Source: Blastopirellula sediminis (GTDB taxonomy: Bacteria > Planctomycetota > Planctomycetia > Pirellulales > Pirellulaceae). Taken from it: DNA of 64,000 bases. The notes under the pieces are model-generated. The model had not been told where the DNA came from, made no database searches, and saw only the letters and a list, made by a program, of their open reading frames with translations. Each line of letters begins with the position of its first letter. Position 1 is the stretch's first letter. Where the stretch lies: positions 1,202,710 to 1,266,709 of the forward strand of contig NZ_JAJKFT010000010.1 of NCBI RefSeq assembly GCF_020966755.1. The letters run 5' to 3'. Made by a program: the position numbers and the translations under genes. Positions 60,957 to 64,000 of the stretch are shown one piece after another.

Positions 60957-62963
60957 ATGGGCAGCTACACGGTAAACGACATTCTTGGGCCCGACGGCAG
61001 TATCGCTCGGCGTTTACCTCGCTATGAACTTCGCCAGCAGCAGCTCGATATGGCCGATGCGGTCGCGGCGGCGATCGAAAATAAGCGGCATTTGATCGTC
61101 GAGGCCGGCACCGGCGTCGGTAAAAGCTTCGCCTATCTGGTCCCGGCAATCTTGGCGGTCGCCCAGGAACGAGCCGATGACGACGAAGACCGGCCGCGGC
61201 GGATTGTGGTTTCGACCCATACGATCGCGCTCCAGGAACAGCTGATTCAAAAGGACTTGCCGCTGCTCAACAGCGTCATTCCGCTCGAGTTCACGGCGGT
61301 GCTCGCCAAAGGGCGCGGGAACTATCTCAGCAAACGCCGACTCGGCGCCGCACTGACCCGCACCAAAACTCTCTTCGCCAAGGATGAAGAAGAGCATCAG
61401 CTCGACCATATTCGGACCTGGGCCAAAGAGACCGGCGACGGCTCGCTTAGTGATCTGGAGTTTCGCCCGCTCGGTTCGGTCTGGGACGAAGTCCATAGCG
61501 ACAGCGGCAACTGTCTCGGTCGCAACTGCCCCAGCTACAACGACTGCTTTTATTACAAAGCGCGTCGCCGCGTGCAGAACGCCCAGATCATCGTGGTGAA
61601 TCATGCGCTCTTCTTCAGCGACTTGGCGCTCCGTCGCAGCGGCGTCAATCTGCTGCCGAAGTACGATGCGGTGATCTTTGACGAAGCGCACACCTTGGAG
61701 TCGGTCGCCGGCGATCACTTGGGTTTGTCGATCACTTCGGCCCAGATCGACTACACCCTCAACAAGCTGTTCAACGAGCGGACCAACAAAGGGCTGCTGA
61801 TCCACCATGGACTGACCGAAGCGATGCAGCAGGTCGTTCATTGCCAATACCGCGCCCAGCAGTTCTTTACCGAGATCGACGCGTGGCTCGCCGAGAACCC
61901 GCAGTCGAGCGGTCGCGTTCGCCAGGCCGAACTGGTCCCCAACGTGCTGACTCCGGCGCTGGCCAAACTGGCCGCCCAGGTCAAAAACGCCGGCGAAGAT
62001 CTGAACGACGACAGTCAGCGGCAAGACCTGACGTCGATGAGCGATCGGCTCTATCTGCTGGCCGACGGGATCGAAAGTTGGCGGACGCAGAAGATCGAGG
62101 ACGCGGTCTACTGGGTCGAAAGCTCGCAGCAGCGGGGACCGTATCGTCGCGTCAAATTGTCGGCCGCTCCGGTCGACGTCGGACCAGCGCTGCGGAGCGA
62201 GTTGTTCCAAGCGGTCGATAGCGTGATTCTGACCAGCGCCACGCTGGCGGTCGGCGGTTCGGCGTCGTTTGACTTCTTCAAGTCGCGGGTTGGGCTGACG
62301 CACTGCGAAACGTTGGCTCTCGGCAGTCCCTTCGACTACGCCGAACAGGCGAAGCTGATCCTGGTCAACGAGATGCCGGACCCGAGCGATCGCAAAAACT
62401 ACGATCAAGCGGTCGTCGAAATGATCCGGCGGTATGTCGCTCGGACGCAAGGTCGCGCGTTCGTGCTGTTCACCAGCTACGAGATGCTCCGCTGGGCCGC
62501 TTCTTCGCTAACGCGTTGGCTCGCGCAACAGGAGATCGAACTCTTCAGCCAGTCGGACGGCATGCCGCGGAGCGTGATGGTTGAGAAGTTCAAACAAGCC
62601 AAGAAGGCGGTCCTCTTCGGCACCGACAGTTTCTGGCAAGGAGTCGACGTCCCCGGCGACGCACTGCAAAACGTGATCATCACCAAGCTCCCCTTCAGCG
62701 TCCCCGATCAGCCGCTACTGCAAGCGCGACTCGAACGGATCAAAGAGCAGGGAGGCCAACCGTTCGGCCAATACCAACTGCCGGAAGCGGTGATCAAACT
62801 CCGCCAAGGCTTCGGCCGCTTGATCCGCACCCAGGAAGATTCCGGCATCGTCGTGATCCTCGACCCTCGCGTAAAGACGAAGGCCTACGGCAAGGTCTTC
62901 CTGAAGTCGCTCCCCGACTGCCCCATCGTCCAAGAAAGCTACCGCGACGGCACCTTCGCGTAA
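60957..62963 (+). CDS. DinG/XPD-like superfamily 2 DNA helicase
   Basis: A 668-residue helicase. Motif I is EAGTGVGKSFAYLVP (about residues 49-63) and motif II is FDEAHTLESV (about 240). The Fe-S cluster region between them holds CLGRNCPSYNDC (three cysteines at about 186-197); the fourth ligand was not located with confidence. VLFTSYEML, FKQAKKAVLFGTDSFWQGVDVPG and QGFGRLIRTQEDSG are helicase motifs IV to VI. DinG helicases unwind R-loops and forked DNA with 5'-3' polarity; the role here is inferred from the family. Monocistronic. Confidence 0.93.
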   Translation: MGSYTVNDILGPDGSIARRLPRYELRQQQLDMADAVAAAIENKRHLIVEAGTGVGKSFAYLVPAILAVAQERADDDEDRPRRIVVSTHTIALQEQLIQKDLPLLNSVIPLEFTAVLAKGRGNYLSKRRLGAALTRTKTLFAKDEEEHQLDHIRTWAKETGDGSLSDLEFRPLGSVWDEVHSDSGNCLGRNCPSYNDCFYYKARRRVQNAQIIVVNHALFFSDLALRRSGVNLLPKYDAVIFDEAHTLESVAGDHLGLSITSAQIDYTLNKLFNERTNKGLLIHHGLTEAMQQVVHCQYRAQQFFTEIDAWLAENPQSSGRVRQAELVPNVLTPALAKLAAQVKNAGEDLNDDSQRQDLTSMSDRLYLLADGIESWRTQKIEDAVYWVESSQQRGPYRRVKLSAAPVDVGPALRSELFQAVDSVILTSATLAVGGSASFDFFKSRVGLTHCETLALGSPFDYAEQAKLILVNEMPDPSDRKNYDQAVVEMIRRYVARTQGRAFVLFTSYEMLRWAASSLTRWLAQQEIELFSQSDGMPRSVMVEKFKQAKKAVLFGTDSFWQGVDVPGDALQNVIITKLPFSVPDQPLLQARLERIKEQGGQPFGQYQLPEAVIKLRQGFGRLIRTQEDSGIVVILDPRVKTKAYGKVFLKSLPDCPIVQESYRDGTFA

Positions 62964-62991
62964 TCGAATGACCCGCATGCGCGCCCAATAA

Positions 62992-63134
62992 TAGCCCGAA
63001 GCGCAAGCGAGGGAAATGCGGACGCAAGCAAATGACGAATGTCGAAGCTCGAATGACGAATCAAGCACGAATTCCCCAATAGCGAAGGCGCGCATCTCCA
63101 AACACTAACCCGAGGCGCAAGCCGAGGGAATGCG
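62992..63134. repeat. Dispersed palindromic element, TAGCCCGA family, degenerate copy 3
   Basis: A first unit TAGCCCGAAGCGCAAGCGAG (62992-63011) with AATGACGAATG and GAATGACGAA following, then a second unit TAACCCGAGGCGCAAGCCG (63106 onward) in direct rather than inverted orientation. The element therefore seems to be rearranged compared with copies 1 and 2. It lies between the helicase and the last gene. Confidence 0.7.
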
Positions 63135-63183
63135 TTTGCAAGCGAAACGCCGGGATCGAATTGCCAAAGATCGCCCGCTCGCA

Positions 63184-64000
63184 TCAACTCGCGATTGACG
63201 CACAACGAGAATCAACCGACTGGACCGCAGCCCCCAATTTTTTTTCGTCGCGTAGCACATCTCCCGTAGGGTCCGCTGTGCGGACCGAGGATGCGTCGAT
63301 TGATTGGGCCAATCGGTTCCCACTTCCCATGGTCCGCACAGCGGACCCTACGGGAGTGGACTCGACCGCGTCCATTTTTTCTTGGGCCGATTGGATCAAT
63401 CGATACTTCGGATCGTAAAACCGTTTCTCGTCAACGATCTTTTCAATCTCCCCCGCCGCAACCATCCGATCCCACGCCCGGGCGAACTTCGTCCCGTTCA
63501 TGCCGCAGTTCTCGCGGACTCGCAACTTCGTCGCATGCGCCTCGCCCAGGTCAGTCATCGCCAGGCGAATTCGGGAACGCATCCGCTCGTCCATCGCGGC
63601 GTCTTTCCAGCGTTCCGCTTCGTCTTGCAGCGCATCCGCGTCGTGCACGATCGTTTTCCAGCGTCGCCCGGTCGTAGTCGTAGGGCAGGCCGTGCCTGCC
63701 GCTCTTCTTGCGAGTCTGTCCATTTCGGCAGGCACGGCCTGCCCTACGTCGGTCAATCTTCCTTCGTCGACATCGACGCCCCATTCGCCACCTTGGCCGG
63801 CGTAACCGCCGAGCGTTAGCCAGAGTCGATGCTCTCCGCTGCCTGGCGCATAACTCTGGCGACGATTCACCAACAGCCACTGCTGGGCGAAGTCGAGACT
63901 GCCGGCGAGGATCGCAGCGTCGAGTTTGCCAGGCTTCATTTCCTTCCGCGTTTGCACGCAAAGAATCGGCGTGGCGCCGTTGTCGAGACAACACTGCGCG
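63184..64000 (-). CDS. C-terminal part of a phage/plasmid-type replicative helicase-like ATPase, 5' end outside window
   Basis: About 271 residues are visible. The start ILCVQTRKEMKPG, then LAGSLDFAQQWLLVNRRQSY, APGSGEHRLWLTLGG and GGEWGVDVDEG, resembles the C-terminal part of RecA-like (AAA_25/RepA-type) ATPases of prophages and plasmids. The Walker A region must lie outside the window. A 24-residue segment (VGQAVPAEMDRLARRAAG...) and a later one (TPVGSAVRTMGSGNRL...) are encoded by two palindromic repeats inserted in frame. After the second comes a tail without family likeness. The frame is intact. It may belong to a mobile element beyond the edge (inference). Confidence 0.6.
   Translation of the reverse strand, partial: AQCCLDNGATPILCVQTRKEMKPGKLDAAILAGSLDFAQQWLLVNRRQSYAPGSGEHRLWLTLGGYAGQGGEWGVDVDEGRLTDVGQAVPAEMDRLARRAAGTACPTTTTGRRWKTIVHDADALQDEAERWKDAAMDERMRSRIRLAMTDLGEAHATKLRVRENCGMNGTKFARAWDRMVAAGEIEKIVDEKRFYDPKYRLIQSAQEKMDAVESTPVGSAVRTMGSGNRLAQSIDASSVRTADPTGDVLRDEKKLGAAVQSVDSRCASIAS
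63261..63356. repeat. Palindromic element in frame within the last gene (GTAGGGTCCGC type)
   Basis: Perfect 26-base inverted arms at 63261-63286 and 63331-63356, beginning CTCCCGTAGGGTCCGC and 44 bases apart. The element lies inside the coding sequence of the partial ATPase gene and keeps its frame open. Read on the minus strand it encodes SAVRTMGSGN and SVRTADPTG. Confidence 0.88.
63680..63747. repeat. Palindromic element in frame within the last gene (GTAGGGCAGGC type)
   Basis: Perfect 21-base inverted arms at 63680-63700 and 63727-63747 with a 26-base loop. GTC flanks it on both sides, a possible 3-base duplication. It encodes about 24 residues inside the ATPase gene, between VDVDEGRLTD and GRRWKTIV. 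Other families of this repeat type are known as dispersed elements in bacterial genomes. Confidence 0.88.

Noticed and set aside
61014..62450. Minus-strand frame of 478 codons opposite the DinG-like helicase
   Set aside because: Shadow of a gene with complete helicase motifs.

Overview
The window reads as chromosomal DNA of a planctomycete, most like the Pirellulaceae (Blastopirellula/Rhodopirellula type). The reasons are three DUF1559 proteins with type IV prepilin leaders each followed by a small lipoprotein gene, several exported PQQ-type beta-propellers, a formylglycine-dependent sulfatase and an FGE-type domain, an extremely cysteine-rich exported protein, small membrane proteins that begin with an xFxLRTLL signature, and GC-rich DNA with short operons and genes on both strands. 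This is inference from gene content; no rRNA is present. The one RNA gene seen is tRNA-His.

Layout. 1-2.4 kb: partial FGE-like gene, small lipoprotein and DUF1559 gene on the minus strand. 2.4-5.2 kb: ald-purE-mtnA run. 5.2-8.2 kb: M32 carboxypeptidase and an NADPH-dependent FMN reductase. 8.2-12.5 kb: a Cys-rich outer-membrane protein, two tandem paralogous outer-membrane barrels and a DinB-like protein, then tRNA-His. 12.9-17.1 kb: a clan GH-A-like secreted protein, a MddA-like methyltransferase, and a divergent OsmC/TetR pair separated by a palindromic repeat. 17.2-21.8 kb: a run of small, mostly membrane or exported accessory genes, one of which appears to start at ATC. 21.8-27.2 kb: second lipoprotein/DUF1559 pair, dGTPase, PIN-TRAM protein and two more LRTLL-type proteins. 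27.5-32.5 kb: two tandem, closely related inverse-autotransporter/beta-helix proteins with duplicated leaders. 32.5-38.7 kb: MerR/GyrI regulator, ferredoxin plus P-II-like protein, third lipoprotein/DUF1559 pair, sulfatase, DUF4303 and NADAR proteins. 39-50.8 kb: PQQ propeller with STAS protein, SufS, TfoX-N, DinB, SRPBCC, Eis-like acetyltransferase, an unassigned large protein, GT2, Nif3-like and a degenerate receiver. 50.9-56 kb: two large PQQ-propeller proteins, one a lipoprotein with a His/Asp-rich tail, and a cupin. 56-60.8 kb: the Cys-rich protein with a long structured leader and perfect terminator, facing four tandem zinc-ribbon/membrane paralogs. 61-64 kb: DinG-like helicase and the 3' end of a phage/plasmid-type ATPase gene that carries two different palindromic repeats in frame.

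The genes do not form one pathway. Recurring themes are the cell envelope (prepilin-like proteins, barrels, autotransporters, propellers, Cys-rich protein) and a high density of dispersed palindromic elements of at least six unrelated sequence families. The most unusual items are the Cys-rich protein beside the four-gene zinc-ribbon family, the in-frame palindromes in the last gene, the ATC start, and the duplicated inverse autotransporters.
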